Assembly (NCBI RefSeq): GCF_004005565.1
Contig: NZ_SADD01000002.1
Location: 434,001 to 498,000 of the forward strand
Reading direction: 5' to 3'
Source of the DNA: Lujinxingia sediminis
GTDB lineage: Bacteria; Myxococcota_A; Bradymonadia; Bradymonadales; Bradymonadaceae
Length of the DNA stretch: 64,000 nucleotides
The translations under genes were made by a program, and so were the position numbers. Below are positions 35,134 to 46,500 of the stretch, piece by piece (the stretch's first letter is position 1; each line of letters opens with the position of its first letter). Below the pieces are notes generated by a model. It had not been told where the DNA came from and searched no databases. It was given only the letters and a program-made list of their open reading frames with translations.

Positions 35134-36921
35134 TCAAAGCGGCCCATTGCCATGACGTTTCGGTGCGCTCCACTCCCGCTTATTGAGCATCACCCGCAGA
35201 TGGCGATAGAGCCTGGAGCGCGTCTCACAAGGCTCGATCACCGCATCAATATAGCCGCGCTGCGCGGCAATATTCGGGTTGAGAAAGCGCTCCTCATAGT
35301 CTGCACGAAGCTCGGCGGCGCGCGCCTCCGGATCCTCCGCCGCGGCGATTTCACGTCGGTTGAGCACCTCAACCGCCCCGCTGGCCCCCATCACCGCGAT
35401 CTCCGCACGCGGCCAGGCCAGGTTCACATCTCCACCCACATGCTGCGAGCTCATCACGATATAGGCCCCACCGTAGGCTTTGCGAAGAATCACCGAGAGC
35501 TTCGGCACGCTGGCCTCACAGTAGGCGTAGAGCAACTTCGCACCGTGATCGATCACCCCGCCGTACTCCTGCTCGCGGCCAGGCAAAAACCCGGGCACAT
35601 CCACCAGACTGACCAGCGGAATCCCAAAGGCGTTGCACGTGCGGATAAAGCGCGCCGCCTTGCGACTCGCGTCAATGTCGAGCACCCCGGCGTTGACCAG
35701 GGGCTGATTGGCAACCATCCCCACCACATGCCCCCCCAGACGTCCCAGTCCTACGACCACATTTTGCGCCCAGCCGGCTTGCACCTCCATAAACGAGCCC
35801 GCATCCACAACCAACTCCACCACCCGACGCACATCATAAGGCTTGCGCGGATCTTCGGGCACGATCGCGTTGAACGCCACATCCATCCGCGCCACATCAT
35901 CAGCGGGAACCACATAGGGCGGCTCCTCCCTATGATTTGAGGGCAAATAGCTCAGCAGGCGACGCACCTCAGCGAGCGCCTCATCATCATTTGCCCACCG
36001 AAAATGGCTCACCCCGGTACGCTCGGCGTGGGTACGCGCCCCACCCAGATCTTCGACCGTGATCTCTTCAAAGGTCACCGTTTTAACCACCTTCGGTCCG
36101 GTCAAGAACATAAAGCTCGACTGGTCGACCATGCCCACAAAGTCGGTAAGCGCCGGTGAATACACCGCTCCGCCGGCGCACGGACCGGCGATGACGCTGA
36201 TCTGCGGGATGACGCCGGAAGCCGCCACATTGCGCCGAAAAATCTCCCCGTAGCCCCCCAGGGCGTCGACCCCCTCCTGAATGCGCGCCCCACCCGAATC
36301 ATTGATCCCTACAAAGGGGGCCCCGGCACGCATCGCCAGATCCTGGAGGCGCGCGATCTTCTGAGCATGCGCCTGCCCCAGACTCCCCCCGAGCACCGTG
36401 CGATCCTGGGCGTAGGCAAACACCGGCCGGCCGTCCACAAGCCCACTGGCGGTGACCACGCCATCGCCCGGGATCTTCTTCTTCTCCAGCCCGAATCCCT
36501 GCGCCCGATGGGTGACTTCTGCCCCGATCACCTCCAGCGTCCCCGCATCAAACAAGCGCTCCAGCCGGGCCATCGCCACGCTTACCTTTGCCCGGGCCTC
36601 CCAGATCGCCTCGCTTCCCTCAGTACGGGTGCCAGGCACTCGATCTTCTTGAGCGTGCTGACCCTCAGTACGGGTGCCAGGCACTCGATCTTCTTGAGCA
36701 TGCTGACCCTCAGTACGGGTGCCAGGCACTCGATCTTCTTGAGCATGCTGACCCTCAGTACGGGTGCCAGGCACTCGATCTTCTTGAGCGTGCTGACCCT
36801 CGGTTCGGGTGCCAGGCACTCGATCTTCTTGAGCATGCTGACCCTCGGTTCGGGTGCCAGGCACTCGATCTCGAAGCTTCGCGACAGTTGGTAACTCGAT
36901 CATCTCATGAGACTGACTCAT
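35134..36921 (-). CDS. Acyl-CoA carboxylase carboxyltransferase (PccB/MmdA-like) with repeat-encoded N-terminal extension
   Basis: The enzyme transfers carboxyl from biotin to an acyl-CoA (propionyl- or acetyl-CoA), giving methylmalonyl- or malonyl-CoA. From about residue 105 the 595-residue protein matches the fused carboxyltransferase family: GLVDGRPVFAYAQD, NDSGGARIQEGV, IAGPCAGGAVYSPALTDF, VDVPGFLPGREQEYGG and KAYGGAYIVMSS. The usual length is about 515. The excess is an N-terminal insert of six 15-residue units (RVPGTRTEGQHAQED) encoded by the GCCTGGCACC repeat. ATG 36921 shares its A with the stop of the upstream biotin carrier gene. No biotin carboxylase subunit gene is nearby, so it must be supplied from elsewhere. 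Confidence 0.93.
   Translation of the reverse strand: MSQSHEMIELPTVAKLRDRVPGTRTEGQHAQEDRVPGTRTEGQHAQEDRVPGTRTEGQHAQEDRVPGTRTEGQHAQEDRVPGTRTEGQHAQEDRVPGTRTEGSEAIWEARAKVSVAMARLERLFDAGTLEVIGAEVTHRAQGFGLEKKKIPGDGVVTASGLVDGRPVFAYAQDRTVLGGSLGQAHAQKIARLQDLAMRAGAPFVGINDSGGARIQEGVDALGGYGEIFRRNVAASGVIPQISVIAGPCAGGAVYSPALTDFVGMVDQSSFMFLTGPKVVKTVTFEEITVEDLGGARTHAERTGVSHFRWANDDEALAEVRRLLSYLPSNHREEPPYVVPADDVARMDVAFNAIVPEDPRKPYDVRRVVELVVDAGSFMEVQAGWAQNVVVGLGRLGGHVVGMVANQPLVNAGVLDIDASRKAARFIRTCNAFGIPLVSLVDVPGFLPGREQEYGGVIDHGAKLLYAYCEASVPKLSVILRKAYGGAYIVMSSQHVGGDVNLAWPRAEIAVMGASGAVEVLNRREIAAAEDPEARAAELRADYEERFLNPNIAAQRGYIDAVIEPCETRSRLYRHLRVMLNKREWSAPKRHGNGPL
36627..36864 (-). repeat. In-frame GCCTGGCACC array in the carboxyltransferase gene (6 copies, period 45)
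   Basis: Six copies at 45-base spacing (15 codons) lie near the 5' end of the minus-strand gene. On the coding strand each reads GTGCCTGGCACC (Val-Pro-Gly-Thr). Units differ by only a few bases (CAGTACGG or CGGTTCGG, GAGCGTG or GAGCATG). The array precedes the catalytic domain, where a length change would be tolerated. Confidence 0.97.
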
Positions 36922-37523
36922 CACAGCACCTCGCTTGCGTTCATCGCGCCCGAATTCCAGCGCATCAACACGTCGTCTTTTCGCACCGTCTCACCGGGAC
37001 CCACACAAACCTCGCAGACCACACCGGCGTGCGCCGCGTAGAGGGTGTTCTCCATCTTCATCGCTTCGATCACCGCCAGCGCCTGACCGCACTCCACATG
37101 CTGACCTGCGGCAACCTCCACCGAGAGCACCACCCCGGTCATCGGAGAGCGCTGAACCTCGGGTGCCGACACCGGCACATCCGCCAGCTCAGAGCGATGT
37201 TGCCCGCTGCGACGGAGCACGACTTCACCGGCCGACTGCACCCTGGCGTGCCGCGCCACACACTCCACCCCGGCACGCGCTGGAGCGCCGGCCACCACAA
37301 CCTCACCTGCAGCTCCCGAGCGCCCGCGGACGTCCAGAATGTGCTCCCTTCCGTTGACCCTCACCACCACACGTCCCCCCTCCAGGCGACCGATCAGCTG
37401 CACGGCCACATCCTCGCGAGCACCACCTCTATCGACGGACGCCTTCCACGTCCCCCGCTTCTCCTCTCGGAGCTGCACCAGGTGCTCTCGCCCGCCATCA
37501 AGCTCAACGACATAATGTGCCAT
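36921..37523 (-). CDS. Biotin carboxyl carrier protein of an acyl-CoA carboxylase
   Basis: This 200-residue protein carries biotin between carboxylase and carboxyltransferase. The C-terminal biotinyl domain (about 130-195) has SPMTGVVLSVEVAAGQHVECGQ and the biotinylation motif EAMKMEN, whose Lys is modified. The N-terminal half (YVVELDGGREHLVQLREE, RVVVRVNGREHILDV) resembles the BT or linker region of acyl-CoA carboxylase alpha chains, as if it were a separated piece of one. The second of two tandem ATGs (37523) is used because GGAG lies 6 bases upstream. The stop overlaps the carboxyltransferase start, implying equimolar translation. The giant synthase gene ends 62 bases upstream in the same direction. 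Confidence 0.9.
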   Translation of the reverse strand: MAHYVVELDGGREHLVQLREEKRGTWKASVDRGGAREDVAVQLIGRLEGGRVVVRVNGREHILDVRGRSGAAGEVVVAGAPARAGVECVARHARVQSAGEVVLRRSGQHRSELADVPVSAPEVQRSPMTGVVLSVEVAAGQHVECGQALAVIEAMKMENTLYAAHAGVVCEVCVGPGETVRKDDVLMRWNSGAMNASEVL

Positions 37524-37585
37524 CATCTTCTCCGGGTTCGTGTCTCTTACCGACGCCTCTTGCCATGCCCTGACGCGAGCCTTCT

Positions 37586-40500
37586 TCAAACCTTCCACGG
37601 GGAGAGCGAGCGCCGTACCACGGGCGAATCCCCAGCAGCCTCGTCACCACTTCCCCAGACACCTCGATGACGCAGCAACGCCACAACCGCAGCGAGCTCA
37701 TCGTCGCTCAGGGTGTTCGCACCGGTGCAAGGCGCTCGATCTTCTCGACCGTCCGCTTCGGTGCCAGGCACTCGAGCCGCTCGACCGTCCGCACCGGTGC
37801 CAGGCGCTCGATCTTCTCGTGCCGCTCGACCGTCCGCTTCGGTGCCAGGTGCCTGTTCCTTTGCGTCACGCAGCCCAGGCCCCCATGCCAGCGCCACCGA
37901 CTTCGCAAAACCTTCCTCCACCTGAAGCGTCACCCGCATCAACCGCACTCCAAGCTCCACCTGCCTCGCCAGCGCCTGACCGTGCAGCGCAACCTCCACC
38001 ACAGCACGCACACGCTCACCGGGTACTCGCCATGATCGATTGTCCGCTCCCCCGGCATCCTCCGGGCGCACCGCGACGATCTCGATCTCCGCGGCGCTTA
38101 ACTGCAGTCCCAGCCCCAGTGCCTTCGACACCGCCTCTTTCACCGTCCAAAGCGCCGTCTCTCGCTGGCCGGCGACCAGTGTGCCGACCTCAAGCAACCG
38201 CTCCCCGGCGCTGAAGTACGCGCTACCAAAGGCCTCGGAGCGCGCCTCCAGCGGCTCAAGATCGACGCCGAGGCGACACGGGGCGCCCGGCATCGAAACC
38301 ACCGCCACGGCCTGCCCGGAGGTATGCGTCAGACTCAACGCCGGCAAGGCCCCTCCCCCCTTTGCCTCGTCGCTCCAACGAAGCTGCGGCTCTCCGCTCT
38401 CGCTCTTAAACACGCAGACCGCGCGTGAATCGATACGTTCGCCATAAAACATCAGCGCCCAGCGACGCGCAGCCTCTCGCGCAGCCAGACGCGCGGCCAA
38501 CCACTCACCCCGCCTCCGCGCACTGCGAAGCCGCTCATACCCCTGAAGTTCAGCCGCACTCAGCACCCCGGCGATGTCCCCTCCCCCGGCGTCGAGCATC
38601 GCCCGAGCCTGGGCCGCACTCAGAGCAACCTCCAGGTAATTCACCTCGGGTCCTGGTGCCAGGCGATCGCTCTCGCGCAGGGGCGCATGCGCGATCATCT
38701 CCACACGCTCCATCATCTGCAGCAGACGACCATCGTGGCCACGCACCTCCACATCAAAAGCGATCGTGCCCTCGGCCGCATCGCTCAAACGACTCGCCCT
38801 CACCAGCAATGGCTCGCCCACCGAGGCCTGCCCCGACGTACGGCTACATCCGATCCCCAGCGGCAGATAGGTGCGCCCGTGGTGCATAAGCCCCCACAAG
38901 CCCACCGTCTGCAATCCGAGCTCCCGCACCAGTGGATCGCTCACCCAACGCTGCGCCAGCGTCCCGGCCTGAAGACGATGGTTCGAGATCTCCCCCGTGG
39001 CCAGAATCGCCCCCTCATGATGCCAGACCTCCCCGCTGAGAAGCTGAAAACTTCCGGTATGAAAGAAGCGCCGGTAAATCGCCTCACGATCGGGCCCCTT
39101 GCACCAGGTCTTCTCCTCGCCAACCCGACACTCCGGCGCATCTTTGCGCGTGAGCGGCGAACCGCAAATCACGCGGGCAAAGAAATGCTCCTGGCGTACG
39201 GTTTTTCCGGTGCGCACCACACGCTCCGACCCCACCTGCACGTCCACAGTCGCGCGACCATCCTCCTGCCCCACCACCCGGGCCGTAGCCCGGACACGAA
39301 TCGGCTCGGAATACGCCAGCTTCAGCGCTCGCTCAAACTTCACATCGCGCACCTCTGCGACGGGCTCCCCGGTCAACATCATCGCCGCCGCGCTCATCAG
39401 CTCATAGCCCATCACCCCCGGCACAAGCTCTCGCCCCTCATAGCGATGATCCTTTAAGAAGTAGTCGCGCTGCGGATCGAAGATGCGCTCGACCACCACC
39501 TCATCGGAAGCCTTCGCCACCACCCGATCGATCATCGCAAAACTCGTCACGGTGCCAGGCCTTCGATCCTCTTGATGAGTTGCGCGCGTGCCAGGCATTC
39601 GATCGCTCGCACGATCGCCATGCCCCCTCTGGCCGCCGAGCTCGCCGAGTTCCCCGGCGACCACAAACTCACCGATCAAGCCACGCTCCAGCGACTCCCC
39701 GACCATCGGCGCTCCGACCTCCGGCGGCAAAAACTCCACCCCCTTCGCCTCCAGGATCGTGCGCATCGATCCCTCGACCGCCATGCCCACCTCATCCCAG
39801 GCCGTCCAGTCGATCGCCAGCGCACGAGCCCCTCGTCCACGCTCGCGCGTCAGCTGATTGATCTGCATCACCTGGCGAGCCAGTGCATCATTGGCCGCGG
39901 CATAATCGGTCTGCCCGGCGTTGCCAAAACGCCCGGCCACACTGGTAAACGCGACGTAAAACACAAGCCCCCGGTCCCCCAGCGCACGCCAGAGGTTGAC
40001 GCCCCCCACCGCCTTCCCCCGAAAGACGCGGTCAAAGCCCTGTACGTCCTTATCGGCAAGTAGCCGGCTGTCTTCGACGCCCGCCCCATGAATGACGCCG
40101 CTGACTCTCCCGAAACACGCCTCCACCTCGGAAACCAGCCGCTGAACCTGAGCCGCATCGGCCACATCGCAGCTGAAGTACTCGGCGCGCGCCCCGGCCT
40201 GACGCATGCGCTTGAGGTTGGTGGCGATCTCCTGCTGAGCTTCCAACGGTCGCATCTTCTGGCGTACCGCCACCGGCGTCGCACGCTCACCGGCGGCCTT
40301 AAGTGCCTCTTTGATCCGTGTACGCTCTGCCTTCAGATCCACGCGCAGCGGATCGGGATGCGTAAGCGGCGTACGTCCCACCAACGCCAGCGCGCACCGA
40401 AAGCGTCGCGCCAGATCGACACATACCTCTGCAGAAATCCCTCGCCCCCCGCCTGTCACAAGAATCACCGAGCCCGGCCCCGGCGCAGGATGCGTCGAGG

Positions 40501-43500
40501 AAGACGCGCGAAGATCGGAGGCTTCAAGCACAACCGGACGATGACTCAAGCCTCCCGCTAGCCCCACCTCACAATCGCGGCGACCTCCCACCAACTCCCC
40601 CAACACCTCGGTGACCAGACGCTGATCCAACGCCTCGCCGGCCACGTCCACCACCTTCACCCGCGCCCACTCCCACTCCCGGGCAAGTGATTTGGTAAAG
40701 CCACTGACAGCTCCTCCGGCCACGCTTGGCGACGACCCCGGATTCAGGCCAAAACATCCCCCCATCATCGTTACGCTCATAAAGGCCGCGGTCACGGTGC
40801 CAGGCGCTCGATCTTCTTGAACACCCTGAACACTCCGCGCGGTGCCAGGCCCCCGATCATCGCGATGCGCCTGAAACGCCCGCGCCACATGAAAGGTATG
40901 GCGTGCGGCGAGGTACACGTCCTCGGCATCCTCCCGGGAGCCGACCACCCCCAGCAGGTTGATCACCGCGTCGACCTGATGGCGGTTGAACCTCTCGCAC
41001 AACATCGCCTCATCACACAGATCCAGACCGGTCTCATCGAGGGGCCCCCGACGCCGGTCGCTGGCCAGACGCACCACCTGCGCTCCGAACTCTCGCAGCG
41101 TTTTGGCAAACAGCTCGGCTACCAGCACCGGCCCCCCCACCAGGGCCACCACCCGACAAGAAAGCTCCCGCTGCAGGCAAAGCACATCGGTCGCATCCGC
41201 CCGAGCAGCCTCAATGGCCACCGGCCGCATCGAAAAAGAGGCGTTCTCAGCGCCGGCCACAAGCCCTGGCGCCGGCCGCCGTACCGCATCCATCGACGCC
41301 ACCGCCGGCGAAGCATTATGCTGCATCACCGCCCCCGGAGCTGGCAGCGGCACCGGTGACGTCAGGGGCAAAGAACGCGTCCGCTCATCACGATCCTCCC
41401 GGCCTCCTGGAGGTCGATCCTCAGGTTGAATCGGACGCAGCCTCAACACCCGCGACGCCACCTCAAGCTCAAAGCTCGACGCCCCGCTGACCTCCTCCAA
41501 CCACTGACTGTAGCGCACCGGATCGAAGACCCGCTGTTCCCGCCGCGCCCGGTACCGGAAAAACGCCAGCGCCAGCTGGCTGCCAAAGCCCGCCGCCAGA
41601 CGCAATGCATAATCCGCCGGATAGCTCCCCCCCTGGCTCAACCTCAAATCGCCGAGCTCCGGATCGGGCTCTTCAAAATTGGCGATCGGCGGCACCACCT
41701 GACGCTGCAACACCTTCATCGCAAGCACATCTTCGATGCCTGCGGCCATGGCATGGCCCGTAAATCCCTTGGTGTTGGCGATCACCACCCGGTTGGCCTT
41801 CTCGCCAAAGCTACGTCGCAGCGCGGCGATCTCCGCCGACGCACTGCCGCCGCGAGCCGGCGTGTAGGTCTCATGCGAGATAAACACCGTACGATCGGCG
41901 ATCGCCTCTCGCCGAACCCCGAAGCGCTGCTCGACCTCTTCGACCAACCCTGAGACTTCTGCGGCGATATGATCGACGTCGAGCCGCGTGGGGTGATGGG
42001 CGCTGTTCACGAAACGGGTGGCAAGCACATCGGCAATCGGCTCGATGCCGCGAGCCTCGGCCAGACCGGCCTTCTCCACCACCAGCGAAAGCGCCCCCAT
42101 CCCGATGATCATGCCATGACGACGTCTGTCAAAGGGTAGCGCCGCCTGACTCACATCGCCCTCGGTGGTCGCCGCTCCGGTGGCAAGAAACCCGCTGCCG
42201 ATCCACTCCATCAACGTGCTCCCGCTGGCCTCATCCGCCGACAGAATCAACACGCGTTTGCACCGTCCACAGCGAATCCAGTCCTGCGCCATCCCCACCG
42301 CGGTGGTCGTCGACGCACACGCGTTGTTGATCTTCGTATTCGGTCCTCGGGCCCCTACAAACTCCGCAAAACGCGAGTTTGCGATCCCCAACACCAGAAG
42401 CAAAAAGCGATGGTTAAACTGATAGTCCTCGCTCCGCTGAGCTTGAAGCTCCTCGATCAACGCATCCTGGCCAGCAAATGCCGACGCAAAAATCACCCCC
42501 GTCTCCCGCCCCACAGACTCGGGCAGGGTCCACCCAATGGTCACCCGCTTTCCGGTGGTCGTCTCGCGGTAGCGTGGCACCAGCGGCAGCCCGGCATCGC
42601 GCAGCGCCTCAAAGCCCGCCGCAAACGCCAGCTGACTGGTCCGATCAAGCGATGCTCGCAGCCGCTCCGGCACCCCCCACTCCTCCAGATCGAAGTCATT
42701 GCCCAGACCGGCCAGTTTAATGACCTCGGCCATCTCAGTGACCTGGCGCATCTCACCGCCGCCGCCTTCATGCTTCTGAAGACGTACGATGCGATTGTTG
42801 ACCATCGCCTCACGCGCCCCCACCGGCACCTGCCCGATCATGTTCTTGCCCTCAAGGAGCTCATCGATGGCATGCCGCCGAAAGATGGCCCCCTCGCCAG
42901 GAAGCCCCACCGCACAGCCCGAGATCTCCACATCAGCCTCCACCGCATGGCGATTCGGTCGGTAGGGTAGCGCACCATCAAGCGGCGTCGCCTCGTCCTC
43001 ACTCTGGGCGATGGAATCAAAGCGATCGAACCTCGTGTCGCGCGGGGCATTGTGAGGAGTTGCATCGATCGTCGCCGCGCGAACATCGGTACGAACGCCT
43101 GGCACCCGGGCAGCTTCTTCCGATCGGTCGCCTGGCACCCGATCCACATCCGATCGAACGCCTGGCACCCGATCCGCTTCCGAGCGAACGCCTGGCACCA
43201 GGGCGGGTTCAGCCATCAGCCCCACACGCGCCGCCACATAATCCCCCATACGCCTCAACGTCGGATACTCCGAGAGCCGAAAGCTCTCATCCCGCTCCAG
43301 ACCGTAGAGCTCACGCACCTGCGCCATGATCTCGGCCTGCTTCACCGTATCCACTCCGAGGTCGGCCTCCAGCTCATAGTCGAACTCGATCTCCTCGGAC
43401 TCATAACCCGTCTGCTCGCACAGAACTCGCATCAGCTCTGCATCGATCGACGCCCGTTCCACCTCAGTTCGAACGCCTGGCACCCGGGCAGCTTCTTCCG

Positions 43501-46500
43501 ATCGGTCGCCTGGCACCCGATCCGCATCCAATCGGTCGCCTGGCATCAGGGCAGCTTCTTCCAATCGGTCGCCTGGCACCATGGCGGGTTCAGCCATCAT
43601 CCCCACACGCGCCGCCACATAATCCCCCATACGCCTCAACGTCGGATACTCCGAGAGCCGAAAGCTCTCATCCCGCTCCAGACCGTAGAGCTCACGCACC
43701 TGCGCCATGATCTCGGCCTGCTTCACCGTATCCACTCCGAGGTCGGCCTCCAGCTCATAGTCGAACTCGATCTCCTCGGACTCATATCCCGTCTGCTCGC
43801 ACAGAACTCGCATCAGCTCTGCATCGATCGACGCCCGTTCCACCTCAGCTCGAACCCCTGGCACCCGGGCAACATCTTCCGATCGGTCGCCTGGCACCAT
43901 GGCGGGTTCAGCCATCATCCCCACACGCGCCGCCACATAATCCCCCATACGCCTCAACGTCGGATACTCCGAGAGCCGAAAGCTCTCATCCCGCTCCAGA
44001 CCGTAGAGCTCACGCACCTGCGCCATGATCTCGGCCTGCTTCACCGTATCCACCCCGAGGTCGGCCTCCAGCTCATAGTCGAACTCGATCTCCTCGGACT
44101 CATATCCCGTCTGCTCGCACAGAACTCGCATCAGCTCTGCATCGATCGACGCCCGTTCCACCTCAGTTCGAACGCCTGGCACCCGGGCAGCTTCTTCCGA
44201 TCGGTCGCCTGGCACCCGATCCGCATCCGCTCGAACGCCTGGCACCCGGGCAGCTTCTTCCGATCGGTCGCCTGGCACCCGATCCGCATCCGCTCGAACG
44301 CCTGGCACCTCATCAACGCGAACGCCCGGCACAACCTCACCCGGCCGCCACACCCCGGCAGCCCACATCCCCGCCAACGCCTCATACAACGACGCCACAT
44401 CCCCCTTCTTCGGATGATTGGTGTGCAACGCCAGATGCGACCGCCCCTCCAGAATACTTCCCACAAACGAGGCCTGCGCCCGCTTCGGTCCCACCTCAAC
44501 AAATGCACGCGCCCCACCGGCGTACATCGTTTCAATGACCTTGATAAACTGCACCGGAGCGGCCACCTGCTCCGAGAGAAGATCGCGAATCGCCTCCTCA
44601 CACCCCACCCCTGAGGGGTAATAGCCGCCGGTCACGTTGGTCAAAATCGGCACCCGCGGCGCGCCTACCTCAATATGACCCAGATGCCGACGCAGCGGCT
44701 CGCTGGCCGCAGCCACCACCTCGGTATGAAACGCATGACTCACCGGCAAAAACGGTGCCTGAAGTCCCATCTCCTCAAACATGCTCACCGCCTGACGCAC
44801 GGGCTCACTGAGCCCGGCGATGATCGTCTGCGTCGGGCAGTTGATATTTGCGCAGACCACATACCCCTCAATGCGATCAAGCACCGGCTGCACCACCTCC
44901 ACCGAGGCACTCACCCCGGCCATCAGCCCGGTGTCGCCGTTCATCGGCGTCACTTTGGCCATCTCCGTGCCCCGGGCGGCCACCGTGCGCAGCGCGTCCG
45001 CAAAGCTCATGATCCCGGCCGCCACACACGCCCCGTACTCCCCGAGGCTGTGGCCCGCGACCACCTGCGGAACGATCCCCAGCTCCCCGAGCAGGCGATA
45101 CAGGGCGATATCCGCCGTCAGCACCGCCGGCTGGGTGATCTCGGTCTGCGTCAGCGCCACAAACGCCCGACGCTCGGCCTCGGCCCCCTCCACCACCCCC
45201 GGATCGATGACCTCGCTGAGCCGACGGCCAAGCACCGGCAACATCACCTCATCGGCCTCCTCAAAGGTGCGACGCACCACCTCAAAGCGCTCTTTGAGCG
45301 CCGAAAGCATCCCCAGATACTGCGTGCCCTGCCCCGGAAAGAGCATCGCCAGCTTCCCGCCCGCCGGACGCTCTCCCAACACCACCCCTTGATGGGCCAA
45401 AACCTTCCAGCCCTTATTTCGGCCGGCGGCGCGCTTTGCCCGCTCCAGGCGTTCCTGCAATTCCTGCACATCGCCAAAAGCTACTGCCAGGCGCACCTGC
45501 CCATCGACGCGACGCGCGACACCATCATCATATCCTAAGAGCGGCAAACGCCACTGGGTTACACCCTCTACACCATCGTGGGCAAACCGCTGCATCACCT
45601 CATCAATGACGTTCTCCAGCTCCTCCACCGATGCTGCGCTCAGACCGAGAATGCCCTCGTTCGAACGCCTGGCACCCGATCCCAGCTCCGAACCCTTGTT
45701 CGAATGCCTGGCACCCGATCCCAACTCCGAACCCTCGTTCGAATGCCTGGCACCCGATCCCAGCTCCGCACCCATGTTCGAACGCCTGGCACCCGATCCC
45801 AACTCCGAACCTATGTCCGGACGCCTGGCACCAGGCTCATGCTGTCCGGCCTGATACTCCTCCAACACCACATGAAAATTCGTCCCTCCGAACCCAAATG
45901 CACTCACCCCCGCACGCCGCACCTGCCCCGGAAAAACCTCCCAGGGCTGCGCCTCGGTCTGCACCTTCACCCGCGTCCCCTCCAACTCCAGCGCCGGGTT
46001 CACTCGCTCCACCCCCAGTGTCGGCGGCAACACCTGATGCTTAAGCGCCATCGCCACCTTAATCACCCCGGCCGCCCCGGCGGCCGACTTCAAATGCCCG
46101 ATCATCGACTTGACGCTCCCCAGCGCGACCCTCTCGGCAGCCCACTCCCCGGCATCATCCACCAGCGCGGCGCGTAGACTGGCGACCTCCGTCGGATCCC
46201 CCACCGGCGTGCTCGTCCCATGCGCCTCAAACAAGCTCACGGAACGCGGCCCAAACCCCGCATCTTCGTACGCCCGATCCAGTGCGCGCCGCTGCCCCTC
46301 AGGGTTGGGCGCCGTGATCGCCTTACCCTTCCCATCGCTCGAGCCCCCCACCCCGCGAATCACCGCGTAGATCGAGTCGCCATCTTCGATCGCATCGCTG
46401 AGCCGCTTGAGCACCAGAATCCCGGCCCCCTCCCCCATCACAAATCCGTTGGCTCCCTCGTCAAAGGGGCGCGAACCATCCGGCGAGAGCGCTCCGATCT

